Origin: Angiostrongylus vasorum | Taxonomy: Eukaryota; Nematoda; Chromadorea; Rhabditida; Metastrongylidae | Direction: 5' to 3' | DNA length: 64,000 bases | Assembly: GCA_018806985.1 (NCBI GenBank) | Contig: JADANN010000108.1 | Span: forward strand, 806,001-870,000 | Part shown: in pieces, positions 36,201-44,389 of the stretch | Layout of the letters: each line of letters opens with the position of its first letter | Position numbering within the stretch: position 1 is the first letter of the stretch | Program-made: the position numbers and the translations under genes | Notes under the pieces: model-generated | Told to the model about the DNA's origin: nothing | Databases searched by the model: none | Seen by the model: only the letters and a program-made list of their open reading frames with translations

Positions 36201-39200
36201 TGACATGTTGGATTCTGGTCGACAGTGATCTTCTATGGAAAGGTGGCAGAGCCGTTCTAGGAGGTTCTCAGGCCGTCACCAAAGTCAGTTCCCAGCTTCC
36301 TTAGATCAGAGTGAAACTTGTTGCCTTACGACTGAGATTCTTCCACTACGAAAGCGGATCCTATGGGGCCATTGGATAGCGCGACTAGTCAACTTTTCCT
36401 AGAAGTTTTTTTCCGATGAATCGCATAGATACAATCACTATTGAACAGTGTCAAAGGCGTTAGAAATTTACAGAACTCTGATTCTAAATTATCATTCGAC
36501 CTTGTTTCCAGAAAATCTGTCGGAATCCGACTGTTATTGTTTGTATTGTGATTGGCATATTTGAATCAATTATCATCAATGGATTTGCCGCCTTTATGCC
36601 GAAAATTCTGGAAACTTTACTCAGCACCACACCAATGCTGGCGTCGTATCTTTCGTGTAAGTTAACAATAAGTCCTGCTTGCTTCGAGATTTTAGTGAGT
36701 TAACTAAACGTTAGGATTCTTTGCAACAAAAATTATTTTGTCCACCAGAAGTCCTATGATAAGAAGTGAAATATCAGCATATGTAGTTTTTTTTCTTCAC
36801 ACACGTACTCTGCAGAATGCATTAGGGCCCAGGAATACGAGGCCATACAAAGTGTGCTCATTGATCGGATCATTCCGTAAATTAATACCTCTTTGCAGCG
36901 GTGGTCATCTTCGCCGCAGCAGCCGGTGTGATGGTTGGTGGAATGGTGATCCGTCAACTAAAATTGCAGGTAAAAAACTCCCACTGAAAAAACTAGCAGA
37001 ATTGTTAAGGCTATTCCTACGGCAGGTGTAGGAACTCAGAAATTCAATTTTACGCATTTTTGCACTGATTGGAAGCATCAGTGTGGGAACGTTTCACTTA
37101 GAGTGATGTTATTGGGACTGTGATGAAACCCGATTACTAACTGAGAGAAACATGTGGCGTGTAGTTGGAGGTGTTTTGCAACGCACATGGTCGTTGGTTC
37201 GATCCCGTACCCCGGGCTTACCAGGTTTTCCATCCCTACGGGTTCGCAAATTTGTACCAGACTTGGTTGCGAGGATGGCAACCTCAAGGTTATACATAAG
37301 TGAGTCACTGCAAGTTATTGTGAAGGCCAGATGTGCATTCAATCACCTCTACGATGCTTCGTGGAGTCGTCCCTCAGCGACAGGTTGGTTCAGAGCACTT
37401 TATCACTTAACGTTTAAACAGTGTCTAGTGAAGTCCATATTTTTTTGGCCACACCGTGTATGAATGGATGTGCACGATTTTTTACTGTCCCTTCATTGAT
37501 CAGAATGAATCACTGGAATCTATCATCTGGAATAGTTTCTATGATCTCCTGAGTTCAGGTCGGTGGAATGCTAAAAATGATCGTCTGCTGTCATCTAATA
37601 GCGCTGATATTCACCACAGGTCTGCTCATCCATTGTCCACAACGATCTTTTGTCGGCATTAACACCGACTACGAAGATACGTGCGTGAGCTGCTTTTAAA
37701 ACAAAAGAAAAGATTTTAGAGAAGTAGCGAAATCTCTTGAATATTTACTTACTTATGACTGGTCGCCATATCGCCGAACCATTATCAGTTTGTCAGCAAA
37801 AGCTGCCAGGTACTCACTAAGGGGCCGGTAAGCCTTTCAACCATGCCTCATTGTCGATCAGCTCTAAGCAGAAATAAATTTTCTTATCCCGTTTTCATTG
37901 GAATTTGGAATTCTAACGATGGCTGTTGAAATCTGCTAGTAACTAAAAAATATTATGAGAAAAAAAGAACAAGTCAATAAATGGGCACGTTGAGAAATGT
38001 TCTTAATTTAAGAGAGATCCACAATAACGTAGAACACAGCGTGGACGCCCCATGCAACTCCGACTGCTACTGCAAGGTTCGTTTGTAATAGTTTCATTTT
38101 ATTAGAGGTTTTCCAGGCTCTTTCATAAGATGATGAGACATGTAGTTGCGGTGCCAGAAAACCTGAAAGCTCAAAAAAAGTGCCTAGAAAGGTGGTGCCA
38201 AGAAAGGAAAGCAGGGGTATTTCTGGAACGGCAGTGCTTTCCTGAGCAGTTGGTTTTCTGGTACGATGTGAAGGGAAACACAGCTTCTCCTTTATTCATC
38301 TGAAAAATGATTAGAGATTAAACTTCTCATTAAATTTAGTCCACCTAGATATTGTTTTGAAAAAGCTTGTTGTCCCTATGTTATGAATGCCATGTTAGAA
38401 AGATTCTTTGGAATGGAATAGAAGTGACAACGACATCAATTGTATTCAGTAATTTTCATAAAGTTCTTCGCATTTTAGGGTGAATGGAATCCTGTTTGTG
38501 AGCGAGATACAGGTCGTATGTACTACTCATCTTGTTTTGCTGGATGTAAGGAGAAGGAAGACATTGACGGGGTCAGAATTGTTTTACTTTTTTATTGTCC
38601 ACGACCCTTTTTCATTTCTACTATGTGGATCCCAGCACTTGTACTCAATTCGTTTCTTCGCATCCATCATCCACGGGTGTGCTCGAACTTCTATCGCGTA
38701 GACTCGGCCACCGCTTAAGGATCGTAGTTTCTTATGTGAACGTGGTTGAATGCTGACCAATTCGGTTCTCCTTGGAGTTCTGGGAGACCCAAGCTAGAGC
38801 GTTCGTAGTTGAGTTGAAAGGAGTGAACTGTTCCCATAGAAGTCCGCTACCAGTTTCTCGACCCCGAAAAGACGAGAGGCTTGATGAGCTCTGGGCAAAG
38901 TTGAACCAGCGCCGTGTTCGTGATGAATAGGCTAGAACTACTCTAAAATTTTATAAAATTGAATGAAGATGCAACTCCAATTGATCGCAAAGAGTAATGA
39001 GACGGCTTTTCGCACATCCACTTTTCCTGTTTCGATCTGAACTGTTCGGCCAAATAGATCTTCTACTCTTTTCAGCGAAGTTTACTTGGTAGCAGATTGG
39101 TTTAAGTGCATATTTATGTTAAACATCAGGGTTTATGGCCTAGTATTTCTTTAAGAGTTTAGAAGCTAAATAGCAACCAGAAGTAGTTGGTTATAACCAC

Positions 39201-42200
39201 TCAGAAATAAAATCGATTAAATCGTCGCAAAGTACTTCATGAGTTCCGCTGTAAATATAAATTTCAGAAATTTTCAGAAAATCTTTTGGTCAGATTGTAG
39301 CTGCGTTCTCTCCAACTTCACTCAGGATTCGGAGTCGACGAACTCCGTGACCATCCAAAGAGGGTTCGTTTTTTAAAGGTTCAAATGTTCAACACGTCGC
39401 ATTTGAAAAAATATTAAATACTTGCTAACTTTTTTATCTGCTGCCTAGTACAATTTTTCACGGCAGCGTATGATGCGAAATACAACCACAATGATGCAGT
39501 GATATTTGTAAAACTCGGTAAAGCAGATGTCTCCGGTGGGGAACGAACACGCAGAGGCCTTCCCAGGGCTAACGCGCTCATCATCACACCATGTGAATCC
39601 TTCGTTTCGCGTGTCTCTCAGCTAGTTTTCTATCTTCGAGTAAATAAGAAGTTACATGATGATTTCGACTACAGCCTCAGCATAACTGGGTTCAACGCCA
39701 ATTTATGCTCCCCAGATCAATCTCATTGACGGGTCATTGCTGATGGCACTGGCAGATGAAAGCTAACTGACAGAAAGGCGAAACGAAGGGCTCGCATGGT
39801 GTGGTGGTGAACGCGTTAGCCCAGGAAAGAGTAATAGCGTATTCGATCACCACCGCAGACGCTTCCGGCCCGGAGTTTTGTAAATATCTTAGCATCGTGG
39901 TCGTTGTATTTCACATGATACCTTGCCGTGAAAAGTTGTGGTAGGCTGTAAATAAAAAAGCACCAGTATTTAGTTTTTTAAACATACGTATCTCGGACGG
40001 TGATAATTTTTTAATCGAAACAAAACAATAAATGCAGTACTCAAATATCTTAGTCGTCAAGTTCTCTTCCTCTGCTGAGAGGAAAGCCTAAGCCCGTTTA
40101 ACTTTTGTTCTAAAGTTTTGGCCTCGTATTTCGAATAAGACAGAAATTGTACAAGTGCAAATTTCTCCAGGACACAGGTTTAACAATTCTTTAGAAAATT
40201 ACTTGATACTTGATACTTGAATGACTCGTCCTCACTGATTGTGCGGGCCACAGCATAATGTCCATTTTTTGGAGTTTTGCTGGTTAAGCTATTGTGGTTC
40301 CCTGGAATCCCGAGGTCAGCCTGGCTAAGGTCCGCCTCAGTTCTTCAGCACCACGGGCAGTCGCAGCCCTTGTGGATCAGAGCGAGATTTGCCACCATTC
40401 GACTAGTCTTAATACCAGGACGGTGATGGATCCTGGTATTCGCTTGCTCTTAGCTAGGTTTCGTGATGGAAACGCCGGATTCCTTCTCAGCTTGGAAGAC
40501 CCTGCCAGGGGGGTTAATCCTCCCTCTGTATATCGCAGCCCGACACCCAGATACATCTCCCAGCCACGATGACGCGGTAAACAGTTGGGAGGCTTCAGAA
40601 AGTTGAATTTAAAAAAGTGGGAAAATGTTGTGACATCCTAGGAATTTTCTAAATCTATCTTAGAACGATAAATTAGTGCTTTTTTCTACAGATATGGGAA
40701 TAGGGGGTTACCGAAAGCTAGAACGACCACCAGCGTTTTGCTCTCAAAATGGAACTAACGAGTTGAGTAGAACAGAACTCGAGAATTTTGACGTTAAGGA
40801 TCTTTTCTTCCTTAAAAATTGGTTTAGATACTGTAACATCGATTGTGGCTATAGCGTCTACGTATTGATGGTGACATTGTTTATTACTGTGGTGGCAAGT
40901 TTTGCTTCGGGAATCCCCCACACAGCAGGTACACATATGGAGATTATTGACTCTACTAGTAATTTTTCCAGTGCTTATTCCCGGAAATGTGCTAGGTATC
41001 CAAATGGTGCCTCATAAAATCATAATAGAACAGGGCCAGTAATTTAGCACCGTTGTGCCAGATATCTCATATAAGCGGTTTTTTTCTTTTGTAGACAAGA
41101 GATGTCGAGCAAAATCTTAATTGCGCTAACATTGGCTACGGCCCTGAGAATGTGTTCGCCAATTGTACGCTCCTCCTGTAACTGTAACTGATCGGCGATT
41201 GATTGTTCGATATAGCTGATTTCTCTTGAATATTGTAAATGGTGAATTTGTGAACACTTGTCAACATGTTAGAAGCTACCAATTCAAAAAAATATCTAGT
41301 GTTCTTGTAAACAACGCTTGTCTAGCCAAAGTTTTCATGTAGCATGGGCGCGACGACTTTTTTTGTTTCATCTTCGCTTTTCTACTTTTTTGTTTTATTT
41401 TCTGGACGTGCATGAAAAACTAGTGAAGAGGTCACCTGAAGACATTCTTGCTGCCTCTTTCAGATAATGCTTCGGGTTGTTCCATTCGATCAGAGAACGC
41501 TAGCACTTGGCATCAACTGGACTTTCCTGAGGTTGCTCGGTAAAGTGATTACGATTTCAAACTGTTGAACGATTTGCACACTGCCTATCGTTTCTTTGTA
41601 ATACACGTATTTTGGAATGAATCCATGTTGTTTAGGTTTTATTCCCGGCGGCATTCTGTTCGGTATGATGATCGACACTGCGTGTCTCGAATGGGAGGAG
41701 AGTTGTGGTCGCCGTCAGAGCTGTCTCGTCTACAACCCACTGACTCTCAGCTGGGCCATCACGGCACTGGGTTCGTGTTTTCATAAAGCGTAAATAGCGT
41801 TAGGCATTGAACTACCCCATAAGAGCTTGCCATTCATTTGACTCCACTAGGAATATTAAACCTGACTGAATGCCCAATTGATGTATGTATCCAATAGATT
41901 TTATATCCCAACCGACTTATCAAATCGGTGTTTTTATCCCCGCAGACGAGTGTCTATTTCGCGAACATGGGCCGATGGAAGACATGATAAATTTGGGTGG
42001 TGCTGTGAACTTCAACCAGCAACGATCTAGTGGGTACCGCAGATCACCTAGCACTGCTGCGCTACAACCACTCTTGGATTGGTTAAGTAAAACAGATATT
42101 ACTTGTATGCAGATAACCAGGAATTATTTACGGAGGAATACGGACTACATTTAGACAAGTGATGACCGGAAATTCTTGTAGAGACGAAATGTATTTCTCC

Positions 42201-44387
42201 TACCATGCTATAGGATGAACATTGTAGGATTGCCGAGATTAATCGACTGCTGGAGTTGGATTTTGGTTTTTGATGTAACTCTTGCCGATCGATGTTCTTT
42301 TTGAGAACCAGATTTCAAACGCTGATAGATAGCCTCTATTTGACAAGCAATGCGAGCCATAACATGCCAGAAAGGACCGGTTGAAGAAGTTCTGTCCACT
42401 TATAAAAAATTTCAAGAAGACATACCAGAGAATTTGCAGATCTTTAGCAAACGTTGCATTTGTACTATTTAGAAGGAGAAGAGAACAGTATGCAATCAGT
42501 AGATCCCTAATTATTGGCAAAGTTATCACCTGTCGTCCTATTGGTCGTCCAGAGGCTCGAGCGGACGCCAGTGAACATTCCATTTCTCCCTATCGTATGC
42601 AAGACTAGCCCAATGGGTTCTGCTTGCCCTAGAGGCTAGTTGAGCATCATATCTTTCTTCTTGCACTTTCATGAGGAACCCTGACCATTAGGTGGTGGTT
42701 TTCCTGGTGTGCGTTTGACATCCCGAGGAATGCAGCCGCTAACGGCTTTTGTACATCAGTTGTCATTTAGACAAAAACATGTCGGGTCTATTCCATCGAG
42801 AATGCAATGAAGAGAACAAAGAACACCCGACTCCGTGCGCACCTTTTCAACTCAACGGTACTTTTCGACTTTGACTTCCTGCCCTAACATATGCGTCAGA
42901 AACCTGGTCGCTGCGTAAGCAGGATGAAAGATCACTCAGCATTATTGAAAGCGCAGTCGAAAGGGCGATGCTAGGACTATCCCGTATCACACAAATAAGG
43001 GATTGGATTCGAAACCCCGACATAGGTCAACGATCAAAAATCGAAGATGCCGTTTTCTACGCCAAACAGTCGAAGATAAGGTGGGCCGGACACGTAATGC
43101 GTATGAATGACAACCGATGGACAAGAACCGTTAGTAACGGATACCTCGGGATGTCAAACGTACTGCAAGAAGACCACCGACCCCATGGTCAGGGTTCTTC
43201 ATGAAAAGACTAGAAGAAAGGTACGATATTCAACGAGTCCCTAGAGCGAGCAGAACCCACTGGGCTACTCTTGCACGCGACAAGGGAAAAATGGAAGATT
43301 TACTAGCTCCCGCTCAAGTCACTCGAGGACCAACGGGCCTATGGGAGGTACAGGCGGTACAAATGATACAGGTGATTTATTTCCATATCACTGGGATTAA
43401 GGGTATTAAAGTAATTTGTTCAAATTCTGTCTGAGGTGGTTATACATGCAGCATTATAGTTTATGACGGTAAGGAGACTTCTGGGAATCACAGTGTACCT
43501 GACTCGACAATGATGACGCTCATTAGAAGTCTATTCCCTTAAGGAAGTATATGTGCAGCACCAACTGGAATGTAAATCTCTAGTTGGCTAGATGCTTACT
43601 GCAGGAAATAGCCCATTTTATTGGCGCGTGCAAGAAAGCAGAAAAAAGCTTCATCATATCGCTGGTCAGCTGAAACAGCAATTGGAAGCTGAAGCATATC
43701 CAAGGAATATGTGTTGTACCCAAGTGGAATGATGAAAACGAAATTATGGTGATATTGATGATGTATGACGTGCCCTACCGCCAAACTACCAGAAGCGGAG
43801 ATGAGTGGAAGCTAAAAATTATGAACGATATAGGTCTCATAATGTTGCGAATGTCTTAAACGATAAGGCTTTATCAGTGGTTAACGCCACTTATGTCGTG
43901 GTGATTCTTTGTTTACTATCGATATAAGTATCGGAGAGGCCGATTATTTCTATGGACTATAAGAACTCTCAATACCTTAGTTTTGGCTTTGTGATAAAAA
44001 GCCATCACATTCGATAGTTCACATTCGTGGTGCAGCTCTGCTTCTAGTCAGAATTGCTATCACCGGAATGTATAAAATAACGCAAAGTACTACTTTATAG
44101 ATGAAAACGAGCGTTATTTGGACGTTTCATCGAATCTTCCTCACAATGTGGATCCACTAATGACGGAATAAATCGATGATTGACCGACTAAGCGATTTTT
44201 TTCAGCAATCGTCTGCAAGCTGCTGTCGATTCTGACGGCGCTGTTCGGTTACATGACGTATCGACCGACGGACCTCGACAACGGCATATCGATACAGTCG
44301 GTGGATTCACTCGGAGCGCTACATCTGGTCGTTAACGATGACAGACCTCCTGAGCAGTTCTTTAAGCGCAAATCTGTCATTCACTAG
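27060..44387 (+). CDS. Organic anion transporting polypeptide (OATP / SLCO family), 17 exons
   Basis: Encodes a sodium-independent plasma-membrane carrier of amphipathic organic anions, the OATP family. Seventeen exons give about 660 codons, within the usual family length. Family landmarks appear in order: STLEKRF and TGIISS near helices 1-2, an RWIG loop, GQTLHGVGSTPLFSIGTTF with IDENV, then DPRWIGAWWIGF with a PELPEAK-like end, NPTVIV before helix 7, AGVMVGGMVIRQLKL, the Kazal-like cysteine loop, and ALGINWTFLRLLG with GGILFGMMID. The last helix is followed by a short tail. Exon phases mostly agree. Five or six single-base discrepancies break the frame, most at homopolymers; none is a nonsense change, so sequencing or assembly error is likelier than a pseudogene. 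Introns are filled with mobile elements. The substrate cannot be told from sequence. Confidence 0.9.
27430..27665 (+). mobile_element. SINE family C, left arm and centre (OATP intron 1)
   Basis: Carries GATATTTGCAAAACTCC, the block AACGCGTTCACCACCACACC, then GTGCCATCAGCAATCACCC and GATTGATCTGGGGAG, as in the 39.4 kb copy. Confidence 0.7.
27670..28900. other. OATP intron 1, unassigned part
   Basis: No exon, gene or repeat recognised between the SINE and the PLE fragment. Confidence 0.4.
28903..29630 (+). mobile_element. Penelope-like element fragment 4 (OATP intron 1)
   Basis: Shows the PLE RT order in decayed form: CTAAAGGAGTGCCTAAACTG, then a catalytic box variant YIDD at about 29,063 (YGYIDDCSGI), MVHHLSSYPSHKEKVLV, and NVCTESERREESL. 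Numerous frameshifts. The 3' end is cut by a family B SINE. Confidence 0.75.
29640..29925 (+). mobile_element. SINE family B (OATP intron 1)
   Basis: B-box-like GGCTCGATCCCACC at about 29,667, the family body (GGGAACGTTCAAGCCCGAC), and the ending ACGAATCAAATGTAG then GAAGACGGG. Confidence 0.7.
30013..30080 (+). CDS. OATP exon 2: helix 1 end, STLEKRF
   Basis: After TTTACAG, the codons read SFVVNAIFPVGLSTLEKRF, matching the family pattern VNG...IS(T/S)(L/I)E(K/R)RF. It ends KMT plus AG at a GTTCTC donor, phase 2, in agreement with exon 3. Confidence 0.85.
30248..30330 (+). CDS. OATP exon 3: helix 2
   Basis: After CTTTCAG: STHTGIISSWYDFAVLLVV then FPVCHWGNSG. This corresponds to the TGLISSSYEIG region and helix 2 of the family. 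Donor GTGAGC, phase 1. Confidence 0.85.
30689..30834 (+). CDS. OATP exon 4: helix 3, one excess base
   Basis: After TTCCAG the exon encodes GHK-GRWIGWGGVVMALGSL then VCALPHWLIAPYQPEDSDFN and ends in TDFGQCTF at a GTGGGT donor. The family equivalent is GHRPRWIG...LPHF. The frame works only if the G4 run at 30,696-30,699 is G3. Apart from this the exon is intact. Confidence 0.8.
31076..31350. mobile_element. Foldback element, complete (family F; OATP intron 4)
   Basis: Two arms of about 110 bp are inverted copies of each other. The left runs from GATAAGCTTACACAAGG through the core (31,140-31,163) to CGATGATCCGAGTCGATGG. The right runs from CTATCGACTCGGATCATCGG to CCTCGTGTAAGCTTACC. The short centre (31,185-31,235) differs. 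No coding capacity. Confidence 0.85.
31140..31163 (-). other. Hammerhead-like core motif, foldback arm
   Basis: On the minus strand: CTGATGA (31,163-31,157), then a G..C pair and an ACG/CGT stem, then GAAA (31,143-31,140). This copy has the canonical G and C next to the core boxes. Confidence 0.4.
31355..32780. other. OATP intron 4, remainder
   Basis: No exon recognised. The 31,350-31,400 stretch repeats the block GCCGAGGTTGAAGGAAAGTC seen next to other PLE and foldback ends. Confidence 0.4.
32783..32959 (+). CDS. OATP exon 5: helix 4
   Basis: Acceptor TTGACAG. It encodes GELEEPVCQRQPLSSYLNPY, then FLLFVLGQTLHGVGSTPLF, SIGTTFIDENV and SPVYL before donor GTTAGT (phase 1). This is the GQLLLGIGGTPLY.LGTTYIDD region of the family and the best single diagnostic exon. 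The incoming phase from exon 4 is off by one; the G run at the acceptor (32,782-32,785) is a likely place for an extra base. Confidence 0.9.
32960..33670. other. OATP intron 5
   Basis: Nothing but intron sequence seen. Confidence 0.5.
33671..33767 (+). CDS. OATP exon 6: helix 5
   Basis: After GATTTCAG: AIHAVLTSFGPVIGVFVGGF then LLNIYDDFDRVD, matching the family FGPA.GFLLG pattern. Donor GTACGT, phase 2, consistent with exons 5 and 7. Confidence 0.88.
34325..34660. mobile_element. SINE family C (OATP intron 6)
   Basis: Left arm ATTTACCGCCCATTATTTTTC and ACAATGATGACTTGGACC. A tRNA-like head lies on the minus strand near 34,570-34,545 (CCTCAGTGGTTTAGTGG). An inverted partner follows to 34,660. 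Confidence 0.6.
34735..34919 (+). mobile_element. PLE 3' terminus abutting OATP exon 7
   Basis: Aligns with 14,780-14,990: TTTCCAGGCTCTGAAGA, CATCAAGAAAACAG, then AAAGCCGGTCCTGGGA ending at 34,919. The GAAA box of the hammerhead-like core is lost in this copy. The splice acceptor TTTAG follows directly (34,920-34,924). Confidence 0.75.
34925..35081 (+). CDS. OATP exon 7: DPRWIGAWWIGF and helix 6, two compensating indels
   Basis: Spliced in phase, the frame starts KAP and ends ASSISALVIAFPILAF, ARELPEAKRHRAKDVNQ at a GTGCCT donor (phase 0). Between 34,932 and 34,976 the conserved motif SDPRWIGAWWIGF lies in a different frame. Removing one C from the C5 run (34,927-34,931) and adding one T to the T5 run (34,977-34,981) restores the motif and keeps both ends in phase. 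The acceptor lies five bases downstream of a PLE terminus. Confidence 0.85.
35375..35600 (+). mobile_element. SINE family C, left arm (OATP intron 7)
   Basis: Carries TTTTTCATGGCAGGGTATT, ATGATGCTGAGATATTTGC, and GCGTTCACCACCACACCATG, as in the 27.4 and 39.4 kb copies. Confidence 0.75.
35811..35886 (+). CDS. OATP exon 8: cytoplasmic loop
   Basis: After TTTACACAG in phase 0: VHAVSGNVKEKAPKDAKKLP then IVILA, a basic intracellular linker like the one before helix 7 in the family. The likely donor GTTTTT (35,887) gives phase 1, which disagrees with exon 9 by one base. A weaker donor (GTTATT, 35,874) would fit in phase but shortens the linker. Confidence 0.6.
36512..36656 (+). CDS. OATP exon 9: helix 7
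   Basis: Acceptor TTTCCAG. Reads KICRNPTVIVCIVIGIFES, IIINGFAAFMPKILET and TPMLASYLS to donor GTAAGT, phase 1. It matches the family NP.F....G...EG...SG..TFLPK.LE. The A4 run at the exon start (36,512-36,515) may carry one excess A. Confidence 0.88.
36899..36969 (+). CDS. OATP exon 10: helix 8
   Basis: After TTTGCAG: SVVIFAAAAGVMVGGMVIRQ then LKLQ, ending at donor GTAAAA in phase 0. It matches the family AG.....GG..G...GG...+RL+L block. Confidence 0.88.
37146..37390 (+). mobile_element. SINE family A (OATP intron 10)
   Basis: B box GGTTCGATCCC at 37,195 and the family body (AGGCCAGATGTGCATTCAAT). The tail is diverged. Confidence 0.75.
37559..37680 (+). CDS. OATP exon 11: helix 9
   Basis: After AGTTCAG in phase 0: VGGMLKMIVCCHLIALIFTT, then GLLIHCPQRSFVGINTDYED, with donor GTGCGT and phase 2. 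It corresponds to the G..K......L........C....FAG block and leads into the extracellular loop. Confidence 0.88.
38013..38076 (+). CDS. OATP exon 12: start of Kazal-like loop
   Basis: Acceptor AATTTAAG at 38,012 and incoming phase 2 fit exactly: TEIHNNVEHSVDAPCNSDCY then CK. The CNSDCYC triplet of cysteines is the start of the Kazal-like domain in extracellular loop 5. Donor GTTCGT, phase 0. Confidence 0.88.
38479..38571 (+). CDS. OATP exon 13: Kazal-like core
   Basis: After CATTTTAG in phase 0: GEWNPVCERDTGRMYYSSCF then AGCKEKEDIDG, matching the family (Y)NPVC...G..Y.SPC.AGC. The end is uncertain: donor GTCAGA at 38,572 (phase 0) or GTAAGG at 38,546 (phase 1, just inside the last Cys codon). 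A family B SINE begins at once after it. Confidence 0.85.
38575..38940 (-). mobile_element. SINE family B (OATP intron 13)
   Basis: Minus-strand copy: GTGGATCCCAGCACTTGTAC and CAATTCGTTTCTTCGCATCC (rc of the family end), through CGACCCCGAAAAGACGAGAG, to the head near 38,940. It begins at the exon 13 boundary. Confidence 0.65.
39434..39960. mobile_element. Large inverted-repeat SINE (family C), 525 bp
   Basis: Two arms of about 215 bp are inverted copies: 39,434-39,645 and, on the minus strand, 39,960-39,745. Each arm has a tRNA-like promoter pointing toward the outside. The centre carries CCCAGATCAATCTCATTGAC. The RNA would fold into a long hairpin. It lies in OATP intron 13. Confidence 0.85.
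40204..40590 (-). mobile_element. Family D element (OATP intron 13)
   Basis: Minus-strand copy: the tail (TTGATACTTGAATGACTCG) lies at its left, followed by CCGAGGTCAGCCTGGCTAAG and CCTGGTATTCGCTTGCTCTT, ending near CAGTTGGGAGG. Similar in length to the + copies. Confidence 0.8.
40828..40928 (+). CDS. OATP exon 14: last loop cysteines and helix 11
   Basis: Reads YCNIDCGYSVYVLMVTLFIT then VVASFASGIPHTA to donor GTACAC. The two cysteines and following helix match the end of the Kazal loop and helix 11. The exon may instead start at 40,692 after TTCTACAG, which would add GGYRKLERPPAFCSQNGT and more; that start matches the phase of the earlier exon 13 donor. The loop's usual C.C pair between exons 13 and 14 was not found, so a small exon may be missing. 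Confidence 0.75.
40930..41460. other. OATP intron 14, with an exon-like segment
   Basis: At 41,101-41,176, after CTTTTGTAG, a short frame reads NLNCANIGYGPENVFANCTL and then stops. It does not fit the flanking phases. The rest is unremarkable intron. Confidence 0.35.
41464..41539 (+). CDS. OATP exon 15: ALG region
   Basis: After CTTTCAG: IMLRVVPFDQRTLALGINWT then FLRLL, ending at donor GTAAAG (phase 1). It matches the family ILR.VP...+S.ALG......RLLG. The junction with exon 14 is one base out of phase. Confidence 0.9.
41636..41770 (+). CDS. OATP exon 16: GGILFGMMID
   Basis: After TTGTTTAG: GFIPGGILFGMMIDTACLEW then EESCGRRQSCLVYNPLTLSW and AITAL, with donor GTTCGT and phase 1. It matches the family G.IPGPI.FG..ID..C.LW...C...G.C..Y block. 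Confidence 0.92.
41946..42154 (+). CDS. Possible alternative last exon of OATP
   Basis: A strong acceptor (TTTTATCCCCGCAG) is in phase with exon 16 and opens 69 codons to a TAG: DECLFREHGPMEDMINLGGA, then VNFNQQRSSGYRRSPSTA and a tail ending RNYLRRNTDYI. Splicing here instead of to exon 17 would give a transporter lacking helix 12 with a hydrophilic tail. No in-phase exit donor to exon 17 was found, so it would be terminal. Transcript data are needed; it could be a chance frame. Confidence 0.4.
42605..42770 (-). mobile_element. RTE C-terminal fragment, minus (OATP intron 16)
   Basis: Reverse complement matches the RTE tail: ACATCCCGAGGAATGCAGC and GTTCTGCTTGCCCTAGAGGC. It faces the + copy that starts at 42,800 and corresponds to the part at 43,100-43,270, so the two can pair. 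Confidence 0.65.
42800..43400 (+). mobile_element. RTE C-terminal fragment, plus (OATP intron 16)
   Basis: Starts with AAAGAACACCCGACTCCGTG, then AGAAACCTGGTCGCTGCG, GGTGGGCCGGACACGTAATG and GAGCAGAACCCACTGGGC; each block also occurs in the 20-21.8 kb RTE. Frameshifted and without the RT palm. Confidence 0.8.
43440..44200. other. OATP intron 16, remainder
   Basis: No exon seen. The 44,085-44,180 part faintly resembles the foldback centre (CGAATCTTCCTCACAATGTG), too weak to call. Confidence 0.35.
44206..44387 (+). CDS. OATP exon 17: helix 12 and C-terminus
   Basis: After TTTTTTCAG in phase: AIVCKLLSILTALFGYMTYR, then PTDLDNGISIQSVDSLGALH and LVVNDDRPPEQFFKRKSVIH, stop TAG at 44,385-44,387. 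The helix followed by YRP matches the family end. The last residues are short and charged, with no evident PDZ-binding C-terminus. Confidence 0.92.
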
Positions 44388-44389
44388 AC

